Origin: Epiperipatus broadwayi
Lineage: Eukaryota > Onychophora > Udeonychophora > Euonychophora > Peripatidae
Assembly: GCA_028023455.1 (NCBI GenBank)
Contig: JAQFVV010012985.1
Span: 252,001-316,000, forward strand
DNA: 64,000 nt
Direction of reading: 5' to 3'
The number at the start of each line of letters is the position of its first letter. Positions within the stretch are counted from its first letter, which is position 1. The notes below the pieces were generated by a model. The model saw nothing but the letters and a program-made list of their open reading frames with translations. It was not told the DNA's origin and did not search any database. Position numbers and translations under genes: made by a program. Shown piece by piece: positions 10,595-21,636 of this stretch.

Positions 10595-10790
10595 GCAAAT
10601 TAGGTTTAGGACCAGAAAAGGGACACTCCTTATAGCTATTGTATAGAAGGTTTATTCAGTTGGGGTTCAGACCAAAAAAGGCTATCCCTTTATACTAATT
10701 ATTATATAAGCTGTTATGTTTAGGAGTAGATCTAAAAAGGACCATTCCTTATGATTATTGTAATAAAGATAGCATTGATGTCTATCCCAT
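10595..10790. repeat. Three-copy minisatellite, about 60-bp unit
   Basis: Diverged units begin near 10600, 10662 and 10722, each containing a variant of GTTTAGGACCAGAAAAGG followed by a CCTTAT-type segment and a T/A-rich tail. Confidence 0.55.
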
Positions 10791-11566
10791 ATAATAACAT
10801 ATAAATGTATAAGTACTAGGAAACATGTGAATCAATGAAATATATTTATGAATTCATACATGCATAGTATTTTTTAAAAAAATTATTAAAGACATGGTTA
10901 AAAGTACAACAAAAATGATATTATTTATGAATATACTAATACTACCATGTACAAAGATTAAAAGATTTTGTTAAATAAATAAATTGCATATCAATTAATG
11001 ATTATACTTTGTAAATAAATTATTATTATATGATTTATCAATATTATTAACAAAAATAAATTGTAAATCAATGAATAATTACACTTATGAATAAATTATT
11101 GTCATATCATTGGTTACTTTGCTTATGTAAAATTTCTTGGTCTACCATCATTCATAGGAAGTAACTTATATTCTCTCTAACTTAGCCTGACATTAAAAAT
11201 AGGGCAGTGTAACCACATTATTATATTGAATAAAATATTGTTTTAAATATACATGTGTTAGTTTATTGGCCACTGTTTAAAACAAGGTGGCATCCATGTA
11301 ACTTATATAAATAAATAAATAGAGAAAAGTAAAATTGTGCAAGTATGCTAGTCTGACCTATATATAGTATAACCTGTTCTCATTTTCAAAATCATTCTTA
11401 TAAACGATTAGAGATTATCAGCATTTTGACAAAATAAAATTTTCTTAATGAATAAGAACAAAATATTAATTATCCAACAATTTACAAAACTACTTATATT
11501 GCATAATATTACTGAATAAAGTATTATATATATTTTACCCACAAAAATCTTCACTTTAAAGTATGT
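10791..11566. other. AT-rich non-coding, nothing recognised
   Basis: A weak near-duplication of ATTATTATATGATTTATC-like sequence around 10980-11110. No gene. Confidence 0.35.
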
Positions 11567-11761
11567 CAAAATACTCTGGAATAAGCTCTACAATATTTAC
11601 CAATATAAAAAAAAATCACTAATAACTATAGTCAGTTTATGACAGTATATACTTGCCTGAGTAGTTTCTCAGAATGGTGTGCACTATCATAAACTGACTA
11701 TAGTTATTAGTGATTTTCTTTATATTGGTAAATATTGTAGAATTTATTCCAGAGTATTTTG
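11567..11761. repeat. 195-bp hairpin MITE
   Basis: Outer ends CAAAATACTCTGGAATAA and its complement. Arms of about 78 bases (11567-11645 and 11682-11761) are nearly perfect reverse complements around a loop of about 37 bases. Non-coding; superfamily not determined. Confidence 0.8.
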
Positions 11762-11769
11762 ATTATTTT

Positions 11770-12510
11770 ATTTATTTCATCTAAATATATATATATGTGT
11801 GTGTGTCAATTATTTTTAGCCATTATAAATTTACTGCGCAATGAAGATCTTTCCAATAATGATTTAGTTTTTTTCATCGTATGTTTCCATATCTTTCCAG
11901 AAATTATTATTTCATTCAACCATCTCAGTTGTTGTTGTTTTTCTACTGAAATTCAGTTTAATACCTCAGATGTCCATCTGTTGTCATATTTTTAAATACA
12001 TATCTAGTTTGGCTTTATTTCAGCTTCTTAATTTTTTAATGTTTCCATGCTATTTGCAGTTAAGCTCAGTGAAGAATGAGAGACTCAGATTTGGAAATTA
12101 ATTTTCTCAATCAATGACATTAAAAAAAATTCATTTTTGTTAAATGTATAGAATTATTAAATATTTCAACTATCACTATGTTAATCTAGCAGTACCCAAT
12201 CTCCTGTATAATGAATCATTTTATCATAAATATACAATAGTAAATCTTTCAATCTCTCATGCATGTATTTCACTTGTGATATTTTCATGTTAATATCAGC
12301 TTATATTTATCTCTATTTCATCAACATCTCTGTATTTTTTTTTATTCAACATCCAAGTCCCAGATTCATGAGAAAGGACTGAAAGAATGCATTTATTGAA
12401 AATCTTTTCTTTCAATGACATAGCCTTACTTCTTATTAGTGTCAAATTGTTTCTAAACAAAATCACCCTAACAAAATTGATCTCTTTCAGTATTAAAATT
12501 TGACCAATTT
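11770..12510 (-). pseudogene. Decayed LINE reverse transcriptase C-terminal region
   Basis: On the minus strand, 12480-12280 reads INFVRVILFRNN, then KAMSLKEKIFNKCILSVLSH and ESGTWMLNKK, the block after the RT core in RTE-like LINEs (SLK-KVFN-CVLP-LTYG-ETW). Further on (about 11975-11800) it reads DNRWTSEVLN, LRWLNEIIISGKIWKH and LERSS, the RWT--L and RW-DEI--G--W tail. Stops and frameshifts are frequent. Same family as the tails at 36.3 and 45.4 kb. Confidence 0.6.
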
Positions 12511-12827
12511 AGGTCAATTTATAATTTTTTTTTTTTTTTTATTTCAGTATTATCCATTTCCATTTTATTTCATTATTTGGACAACTGCTGCAAGTTGGTT
12601 TAGTTTACAAAGCACTTCTTTTTAATCCACATTTCTTTTTTATCTGGTAGTTTTTAAATTTTCTGAAGATATGAAGTATTATTTATACAAATAGCCCAAT
12701 CCTCCCTCTCCCACTATAAGTAGATTACTTAAATAAATTTATTTCTAAAGCTTTTCATTGTGATATAAAAAAATATTTTCCATAACAGTTCAATAAAATG
12801 TGACTCTTATCACGGATATTCTTTTTA
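12511..12827. other. AT-rich non-coding, flank of the giant fold-back element
   Basis: Poly-T run near 12527-12540; no gene. It ends in TTTTA (12823-12827), a possible target duplication. Confidence 0.4.
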
Positions 12828-13084
12828 GGGTGCTGATATAGTATGCGCTCGGTGGCCATTTTGAATTTGAAAACAGCCAAAAACACTGCTGGCACATGCA
12901 AGCGATAAATGTCATCGACTAGAAACACTCATTTTTTAAAAAAGTAAATCGCATGAGGCACTATAATTAAAAAAGGTGTTGGGAAGGGACTACACTTAAA
13001 AAAATTGCGGGAAACGTCACATTAAATAGCTTAAGGTGATACTATCAAAAAAAAAAGTGCGGGAAAAGGAAAAGAGGTGAAAAT

Positions 13085-13420
13085 TAAAAAATGCTTTAAA
13101 ATAAACCAAAAACGCTAATTTATATATATAGTCATAATCAAACATTGCAATGTTTACAAAAATCTGTTAAAATATAGCGATCACTAGAAAAATAATATAA
13201 TGCTATAAATCAAACCTTACTTTAAAATAAACCAAAAACGCTAATTTATATATATAGTCATAATCAAACATTGCAATATTTACAAAAATCTGTTAAAATA
13301 TAGCGATCACTAGAAAAATAATATAATGCTATAAATCAAACCTTACTTTAAAATAAACCAAAAACGCTAATTTATATATATAGTCATAATCAAACATTAC
13401 TTTAAAATAAACCAAAACCG
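13085..13420. repeat. Tandem 120-bp repeats in left arm
   Basis: About 2.5 copies of a unit beginning CTTTAAAATAAACCAAAAAC and containing GCTAATTTATATATATAGTC and TAAAATATAGCGATCACTAG. The same unit recurs at 18655-18960 and, inverted, at 17995-18180 and 19100-19290. Confidence 0.8.
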
Positions 13421-13579
13421 CTAATATATATAGTCATGATAATCAAATATTGCAATAGTAAATGTCAAAAGATTAACCCTATGTTAAGGCATTTTTTTAA
13501 AAAAAAATCGTAAATGATATTTACAAAAACCTGTTAAAATATAGCGATCATTAGAAAAATAATAAATGCTATTTTAAAA

Positions 13580-15360
13580 ATATCAGTCTGGTCTATCAAC
13601 GCTATATACTAAATCAGTATTATAATTTTAAAAAACAATATTTAAAAACTATAATGCTATAAATCAAACATTGAGTTGTAATGTCACATTGAATAGCCAA
13701 AGGTTACACTATGGAAAAAAAGAGCGGGAAAAGAAAAAAAGATGAAAATTAAAAAACACTTTAAAATAAACCAAAAACGCCAATTTATATATATAGTCGT
13801 AATCAAACATTACTTTAAAATAAACCAAAAACGCTAATATATATAGTCATGATAATCAAATATTGCAATCGTAAATCTCAAATGATTAACCCTATGTTAA
13901 GGCATTTTTTTTTAAAAAAAATCGTAAATGATAGTTACAAAAACCTGTTAAAATATAGCAATCATTAGAAAAATAATAAATGCTATTTTAAATATATCAG
14001 TCCGGTCTATCAACGCTATATACTAAATCAGTATTATAATTTTAAAAAACAATATTTAAAAACTATAATGCTATAAATCAAACATTGAGTTGTAACGTCA
14101 CATTGAATAGCCAAAGGTTATATTATGGAAAAAAAGAGCGGGAAAAGAAAAAAAGATGAAAATTAAAAAACACTTTAAAAAAAACCAAAAACGCTAATTT
14201 ATATATATAGTCGTAATCAAACATTACTTTAAAATAAACCAAAAACGCTAATATATATAGTCATGATAATCAAATATTGCAATCGTAAATCTCAAATGAT
14301 TAACCCTATGTTAAGGCATTTTTTTAAAAAAAAAATCGTAAATGATAGTTACAAAAACCCGTTAAAATATAGCGATCATTAGAAAAATAATAAATGCTAT
14401 TTTAAAAATATCAGTCCGGTTTATCAACGCTATATACTAAATCAGTATTATAATTTTAAAAAACAATATTTAAAAACTATAATGCTATAAATCAAACATT
14501 GAGTTGTAACGTCACATTGAATAGCCAAAGGTTATACTATGGAAAAAAAGAGCGGGAAAAGAAAAAGAGATGAAAATTAAAAAATACTTTAAAATAAACC
14601 AAAAACGCTAATTTATATATATATAGTCATTATCAAACATTGCAATATTTACAAAAATCCGTTAAAATATAGCGATCACTAGAAAAATAATATAATGCTA
14701 TAAATCAAACAATATCAGTCCAGTCTATCAACGCTATATGCTAAATCAGTATTATAATTTAAAAAAACAATATTTAAAAAGTATGATGCTATAAATCAAA
14801 CATTGAGTTGTCACGTCACATTGAATAGCCAAAGGTTATACTATGGAAAAAAAGAGCGGGAAAAGAAAAAGATGAAAATTAAAAAATACTTTAAAATAAA
14901 CCAAAAATGCTAATTTATATATATAGTCGTAATCAAACATTACTTTAAAATAAACCAAAAATGCTAATATATATAGTCATGATAATCAAATATTGCAATC
15001 ATAAATCTCAAAAGATTAACCCTATGTTAAGGCATTTTTTTTTAAAAAAAATCGTAAATGATATTTACAAAAACCCGTTAAAATATAGCGATCATTAGAA
15101 AAATAATAAATGCTATTTTAAAAATATCAGTCCGGTCTATCAACGCTATATACTAAATCAGTATTATAATTTTAAAAAACAATATTTAAAAACTATAATG
15201 CTATAAATCAAACATTGAGTTGTAACGTCACATTGAATAGTCAAAGGTTATACTATGGAAAAAAAGAGCGGGAAAAGAAAAAGAGATGAAAATTAAAAAA
15301 TACTTTAAAATAAACCAAAAACGCTAATTTATATATATAGTCATAATCAAACATTGCAAT
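13580..15360. repeat. 413-bp higher-order tandem array, left arm (five anchors)
   Basis: The anchor TTGAGTTGTAACGTCACATT (with variants) occurs at about 13671, 14085, 14499, 14803 and 15215: spacings 414, 414, 304 and 412. Each unit includes an A-rich AGAGCGGGAAAAGAAAAA segment, the CCAAAAACGC box and TTAACCCTATGTTAAGGCAT. The 304-bp unit has an internal deletion. Confidence 0.85.
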
Positions 15361-16862
15361 AGCATTTATTTAAGTAATTTTTTACTAATATTTTAAGAAT
15401 TTAAAAAAAATTACCAACTCTCGATCGGATGGATGGTCGTCCGCTCAGGCTAAATTTGGTTCTTCCTCTTCATTACTGCAATACCACAAAACATCAAATT
15501 ATACTTTTAAGATTTAGGTTTATTATTTTAAAGAAGACGCCAGTAAACAATTAATTTATTCAGGAAATATCGCAGCTTGATATGGTCTCTTTCAAATTTA
15601 TTTTTAAAACTGTGTACTTGGGTCTGACACAAGGTATCTATGACGTAAGATAATTTCCAAGAATTATAGTTCGGATTGGGCCTTTGTCTTATTAAGATAA
15701 AAGAAAGTGTTAAGTTAAACTTTCAAATTAGAAAAAAAAAACAACTGTAAACCAGCTAATGGACTTTTATGCTTCAAGCCTAACATCGTTATGTATATAA
15801 TCTTATAATAATGTATTTTGATGTCTAATATGTGCGCACATCTAATATATAAATATATTTATTTATATATTAGATGTGCGCACATACACGTAATCATACG
15901 TTATTATACATCAAAGTACATTATTATAGGATTATACACGTGGTCTGGGATGGGTTTGAATTTGACAAACAGGCCTACTATGATACATAGAAGGTGAAAC
16001 GGAATGATAGACAGAATTAGCAACAATAAGTGAATACGCAAATATAATTAAAGAATATATTTTATTAGGCATTCATAATACTGGATGGGGTGGGATGGCA
16101 GCTGACATGATAGACTACGTGGGTCGACTACGTCGAAATACATGCACTAGAAAGTAAAAAAAGAATACACCTGTAAATAAATTAAATCATTAATTTATTT
16201 TTATATTTTTTATAATAAATGACCAAATAATTTTATTTGCGTCTTTAAAGTGTTAAAACTAAAATCTTAAAACTAATACATGTATCGGCACCCATATATA
16301 TATATATATATATATGAGTACAAGTTGTGATGTATAATATGTTACAGTGCGATTATATTTTTACATCATTAATTTATTATAAATTTTTTGTTATAATTAA
16401 TTTTAACCATCTTTTGCATTTGATGACTAGTTAGGCTTGAGGCATAAAAGTCCATTAGCTGGTTTATAGTTTTGTTTTTTGTTAAATTTGAAAGTTTAAC
16501 TTAACACTTTCTTTTATCTTAGTAAGACAAAGGCCCAAATCCGAACTATAATTCTTGGAAATTATCTTACATCATAGATACCTTGTGTCAGACCCAAGTA
16601 CACAGTTTTAAAAATAAATTTGAAAGAGACCATATCAAGCTGCGATATTTCCTGAATAAATTAATTGTTTACTGGCGTCTTCTTTAAAATAATAAACCTA
16701 AATCTTAAAAGTATAATTTGATGTTTTGTGGTATTGCAGTAATGAAGAGCAAGAACCAAATTTAGCCTGAGCGGACGACCATCCATCCGATCGAGAGTTG
16801 GTAATTTTTTTTAAATTCTTAAAATATTAGTAAAAAATTACTTAAATAAATGCTATTGCAAT
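15361..16862. repeat. Central inverted repeat with 490-bp one-sided insert
   Basis: 15361-15790 and 16430-16862 are inverted copies (for example ACCAACTCTCGATCGGATGG and its complement). The axis is near 15857, marked by a 56-bp palindrome (15830-15885) containing TGTGCGCACA in each arm. About 490 bases (15942-16429) exist only to the right of the axis, including an AT repeat at 16291-16313. This is the only largely single-copy DNA within the element and holds no long ORF. Confidence 0.75.
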
Positions 16863-18428
16863 GTTTGATTAAGACTATATATATAAATTAGCGTTTTTGG
16901 TTTATTTTAAAGTATTTTTTAATTTTCATCTCTTTTTCTTTTCCCGCTCTTTTTTTCCATAGTATAACCTTTGACTATTCAATGTGACGTTACAACTCAA
17001 TGTTTGATTTATAGCATTATAGTTTTTAAATATTGTTTTTTAAAATTATAATACTGATTTAGTATATAGCGTTGATAGACCGGACTGATATTTTTAAAAT
17101 AGCATTTATTATTTTTCTAATGATCGCTATATTTTAACGGGTTTTTGTAAATATCATTTACGATTTTTTTTTAAAAAAAATGCCTTAACATAGGGTTAAT
17201 CTTTTGAGATTTACGATTGCAATATTTGATTATCATGACTATATATATTAGCGTTTTGGTTTATTTTAAAGTAATGTTTGATTACGACTATATATATAAA
17301 TTAGCGTTTTTGGTTTATTTTAAAGTATTTTTTAATTTTCATCTCTTTTTCTTTTCCCGCTCTTTTTTTCCATAGTATAACCTTTGGCTATTCAATGTGA
17401 TGTTACAACTCAATGTTTGATTTATAGCATTATAGTTTTTAAATATTGTTTTTTAAAATTATAATACTGATTTAGTATATAGCGTTGATAGACCGGACTG
17501 ATATTTTTAAAATAGCATTTATTATTTTTCTAATGATCGCTATATTTTAACGGATTTTTGTAAATATCATTTATGATTTTTTTTAAAAAAAGTGCCTTAA
17601 CATAGGGTTAATTTTTTGAGATTTACTATTGCAATATTTGATTATCATGACTATATATATTAGCGGTTTTGGTTTATTTTCCATAGTATAACCTTTGGCT
17701 ATTCAATGTGACGTTACAACTCAATGTTTGATTTATAGCATTATAGTTTTTAAATATTGTTTTTTAAAATTATAATACTGATTTAGTATATAGCGTTGAT
17801 AAACCGGACTGATATTTTTAAAATAGCATTTATTATTTTTCTAATGATGGCTATATTTTAACAGGTTTTTGTAAATATCATTTACGATTTTTTTTAAAAA
17901 AAGTGCCTTAACATAGGGTTAATCTTTTGACATTTACTATTGCAATATTTGATTATCATGACTATATATATTAGCGGTTTTGGTTTATTTTAAAGTAATG
18001 TTTGATTATGACTATATATATAAATTAGCGTTTTTGGTTTATTTTAAAGTAAGGTTTGATTTATAGCATTATATTATTTTTCTAGTGATCGCTATATTTT
18101 AACGGATTTTTGTAAATATTGCAATGTTTGATTATGACTATATATATAAATTAGCGTTTTTGGTTTATTTTAAAGTATTTTTTAATTTTCACCTCTTTTC
18201 CTTTTCCCGCCCTTTTTTTTTGATAGTATCACCTTAAGCTATTTAATGTGACGTTTCCCGCAATTTTTTTAAGTGTAGTCCCTTCCCAACACCTTTTTTA
18301 ATTATAGTGCCTCAGGCGATTTACTTTTTTAAAAAATGAGTGTTTCTAGTCGATGACATTTATCGCTTGCATGTGCCAGCAGTGTTTTTGGCTGTTTTCA
18401 AATTCAAAATGGCCGCCGAGCGCGTACT
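16863..18428. repeat. Right arm of primary fold-back copy, shorter than left
   Basis: Inverted anchors (complement of TTGAGTTGTAACGTCAC) lie near 16990-17000, 17404-17413 and 17715-17724: spacings 413 and 311, mirroring the innermost units of the left arm. About two 413-bp units present on the left are missing. It ends with the terminal sequence up to GAGCGCGTACTAT (18428) but lacks the last bases of the terminus. Confidence 0.75.
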
Positions 18429-19675
18429 ATTTGAAAACAGCCAAAAACACTGCTGGCACATGCAAGCGATAAATGTCATCGACTAGAAACACTCATTTTT
18501 TAAAAAAGTAAATCGCCTGAGGCACTATAATTAAAAAAGGTGTTGGGAAGGGACTACACTTAAAAAAATTGCGGGAAACGTCACATTAAATAGCTTAAGG
18601 TGATACTATCAAAAAAAAAAGTGCGGGAAAAGGAAAAGAGGTGAAAATTAAAAAATACTTTAAAATAAACCAAAAACGCTAATTTATATATATAGTCATA
18701 ATCAAACATTGCAATATTTACAAAAATCCGTTAAAATATAGCGATCACTAGAAAAATAATATAATGCGTTAAATCAAACCTTACTTTAAAATAAACCAAA
18801 AACGCTAATTTATATATATAGTCATAATCAAACATTGCAATATTTACAAAAATCCGTTAAAATATAGCGATCACTAGAAAAATAATATAATGCTATAAAT
18901 CAAACCTTACTTTAAAATAAACCAAAAACGCTAATTTATATATATAGTCATAATCAAACATTTTAACGGGTTTTTGTAAATATCATTTACGATTTTTTTT
19001 AAACAAAGTGCCTTAACATAGGGTTAATCTTTTGACATTTACTATTGCAATATTTGATTATCATGACTATATATATTAGCGGTTTTGGTTTATTTTAAAG
19101 TAATGTTTGATTATGACTATATATATAAATTAGCATTTTTGGTTTATTTTAAAGTAAGGTTTGATTTATAGCATTATATTATTTTTCTAGTGATCGCTAT
19201 ATTTTAACGGATTTTTGTAAATATTGCAATGTTTGATTATGACTATATATATAAATTAGCGTTTTTGGTTTATTTTAAAGTATTTTTTAATTTTCACCTC
19301 TTTTCCTTTTCCCGCCCTTTTTTTTGATAGTATCACCTTAAGCTATTTAATGTGACGTTTCCCGCAATTTTTTTAAGTGTAGTCCCTTCCCAACACCTTT
19401 TTTAATTATAGTGCCTCAGGCGATTTACTTTTTTAAAAAATGAGTGTTTCTAGTCGATGACATTTATCGCTTGCATGTGCCAGCAGTGTTTTTGGCTGTT
19501 TTCAAATTTAAAATGGCCGCCGAACACCATTTTTAATTATAGTGCCTCAGGCGATTTACTTTTTTAAAAAATGAGTGTTTCTAGTCGATGACATTTATCG
19601 CTTGCATGTGCCAGCAGTGTTTTTGGCTGTTTTCAAATTCAAAATGGCCACCGAGCGTGTACTATATCAGCACCC
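18429..19675. repeat. Secondary inverted copies at the right side
   Basis: At 18429 the sequence switches into a left-end copy lacking about 55 terminal bases (starting TTGAAAACAGCCAAAAACAC). It runs through 120-bp repeats to about 18960, then inverts back to a right end at about 19522. A third partial right end follows (19524-19675) that carries the complete terminus. This indicates duplication by recombination or template switching inside the element. Confidence 0.75.
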
Positions 19676-20284
19676 TTTTAAGTATGCCACCATATAATCT
19701 AATCAGTACTTCAATATGTTATTAAATATACTTTTCTGAATTTGGCACTTTTGATATTTTATTGCTTTAATCATCTAAATATTTAATCTATTAAATATTG
19801 CTTTTTTCAAATTTGATTGCCATAATAATTTGATTTTCTGGTTATGTGATCATCTGGTAGACATTTTGACTTTTGTTAATGTTTTTTGGTCATCCCTTAA
19901 CTATTAATATGCTTGATATTTTGATTTCTAAAGGTGTTTGGGTTTTTTTTTTGGTCTAACCATAAAATTAGGCTAGCATTTTTGTTATCATTTATTAATA
20001 ATAATTGCTAAATATTGTTTTTTCATATTTGATAGCTGTAGTTATTTTGTTTTTTAGTCACATGATTACACAGCAGATTTTTTTATTACTGTTAATTTTT
20101 TATCATTTCCTAGTTACTAATATACTAGATATTTTGATTTCTAGATGTATGTGCTTTTATTGCACTCAATTCTATGAAATTTTCATATTTATTTTTTAAT
20201 TTTTGATAGAAATTGTGACTTTTTAAACTATAATGGACAAAATATTGGAACACTTCATATCCTATTATATGTCATTCTTTATTC
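19676..20284. repeat. Old tandem duplication, about 215-bp period
   Basis: 19793-19940 (TAAATATTGCTTTTTTCAAA ... TATGCTTGATATTTTGATTT) is repeated with divergence at 20008-20150 (TAAATATTGTTTTTTCATAT ... TACTAGATATTTTGATTTCT). No gene; a short ORF at 20005-20199 lies within this repeat and is hydrophobic by composition only. Confidence 0.55.
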
Positions 20285-20360
20285 TTTATTTGTGTCAGCA
20301 GTGATTTTGGTGACTGCTTTTAAAAACAAAAATGGTGTGGAGTGCATTTTAATCAGTACC
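20285..20360. mobile_element. Diverged right end of the giant fold-back family
   Basis: AGCAGTGATTTTGGTGACTG, AAAAACAAAAATGG, then GAGTGCATTTTAATCAGTACC parallel the right terminus of the element just upstream (GCAGTGTTTTTGGCTG ... AAAATGGCC ... ATATCAGCACC). Its left end was not found. The giant element lies only 600 bases away, so the two insertions are close. Confidence 0.45.
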
Positions 20361-21119
20361 AATAAAATGCATTTTCATAATCTATACATCCATGTAAAAT
20401 GATAATCCATATTTTCTGATTTTTAATAACTTCTTTAAAAAGTTAATAATAATCAGTTATGTGGCAATTACTTCTAAATCCACATCAATCTTTTAGTTTG
20501 CTTAAATGCAATATTTTCATGGAAGATTTTAATGGCCTTAATAAAGATCTTTCATTGAATTGATAGAAGATTAATAGTTCTATCATTTTACTATTTTTTT
20601 CAACATTTTTAAATATTGATATTATATTTACTTTTTCCATGCATCTTTAAAAAAACACATCCCTTTTAATGCACTCTTTATTTTATTTTATGTTAGAGTT
20701 TCAACATACTGTCTTCTTTAGCTCTTACAACAAATCATTTTTTCAAATTTCAAGTTTGTAATTTAAAAGAAAGTTTATTGTAAGATTTAAGGAAGACTTA
20801 ATCTGTCAAAACTGCCATGAAAAAAATAAATAAAACATTATAAAAAGTATACTAGAAGAATCTTTTTTAATATAAGAAATGCAGTATGAGTGGAGGAGAT
20901 TTTGAACATTTTATGTTCTTATAGTAGTTCAGTTTTATAACTATATAGTTTGACTTCCTTTGTTTCATTGTAAGTTTTTTTCACTTCATGTTATGTCCCA
21001 TTTCTTTTTATATTAATATTATCATCTTTTAATACAAATGCTGATTTTTGCAATACAAATATATTGTTTTTTTTATGACTTTTCTTGTCATTTCAAAATT
21101 TATGTATTTATATGTTATG
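20361..21119. other. AT-rich non-coding, nothing recognised
   Basis: T-rich on the plus strand; no repeats noticed. Confidence 0.35.
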
Positions 21120-21145
21120 ACTGTCTTCTTGTGCCTTTTTATCAG

Positions 21146-21247
21146 AATGCCAGATATAAAATTATGATAGAGAACACAGCCATAGCTATGATCCAATTGC
21201 TGTCAGAGTTGTATGCAAAGAGAAAAATGATTGCAACCTCAAAATAA
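21146..21247 (+). CDS. Candidate 3'-terminal coding exon, 33 codons
   Basis: A strong acceptor-like tract (TCTTCTTGTGCCTTTTTATCAG, 21123-21145, pyrimidine-rich) precedes an open frame NARYKIMIENTAIAMIQL then LSELYAKRKMIATSK and TAA. The stretch is richer in GC than its flanks, and AATAAA sits at the stop (21242-21247), too close to be the usual poly(A) signal for this stop. The family is not recognised. The open frame extends upstream to 21038, but that part is hydrophobic and AT-driven. It could be the last exon of a host gene or chance. Confidence 0.25.
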   Translation, partial: NARYKIMIENTAIAMIQLLSELYAKRKMIATSK

Positions 21248-21599
21248 AAGAGGTGTGGCTCATTACATAAAATGAATATGTAATGAACCAAATAAGTAAT
21301 AGTATTCAATTAGCAAAAATTAATGCTCTCACTAAACTGACCATGATTATGACATGAAAACATCAAAAGTATATCTGGTACAATAAATATTGTTAAAATT
21401 TTATATTTAAACTCTATATGAGTATTATTTTACATTAATATATAGACTATCTTTATATATTGAGTTTATAAGACTGAACCATGTTCAAACTCTGTTAACA
21501 TTTTAAAATGATTTGCAAGTGACAAGATACTTTAGTTTAATTTATTAGCCCAATTTTCTTTTTTTGAAGATTAAAAATATCATCTATTGTTCTATACTT

Positions 21600-21636
<37 letters not shown>

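Larger units (their letters stand above)
12828..19675. mobile_element. Giant fold-back (long-TIR) element, about 6.85 kb
   Basis: The left end GGGTGCTGATATAGTA (12828) and right end TACTATATCAGCACCC (ending 19675) are reverse complements. The next 130 bases on each side (CATTTTGAAT, AACACTGCTGGCACATGCAA, AAATGTCATCGACTAGAAAC) continue the inverted repeat. TTTTA flanks both sides (12823-12827 and 19676-19680). Inside, almost everything is inverted or tandem repeat, including a 413-bp higher-order repeat, AT-rich 120-bp repeats and a central palindrome. No transposase or other long ORF is present, so it would be non-autonomous. It resembles Drosophila FB-type fold-back elements in having long inverted termini made of internal tandem repeats; superfamily unknown. 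Confidence 0.82.

Noticed and set aside
12823-12827. Piggybac-type TTAA target for the giant element
   Set aside because: Left flank is TTTTA directly before GGG, not TTAA; the short relative has an 8-bp duplication instead.
13490-15060. CRISPR-like array suggested by regular repeats
   Set aside because: Units of about 413 bp with no unique spacers, in a eukaryotic AT-rich element.
13465-17210. Telomere-like TTAACCCTATG sequences
   Set aside because: They occur once per 413-bp unit, not as tandem TTAGGG-type repeats.
20005-20199. Small membrane protein ORF
   Set aside because: Hydrophobicity follows from T-rich sequence; it lies inside a diverged tandem duplication.
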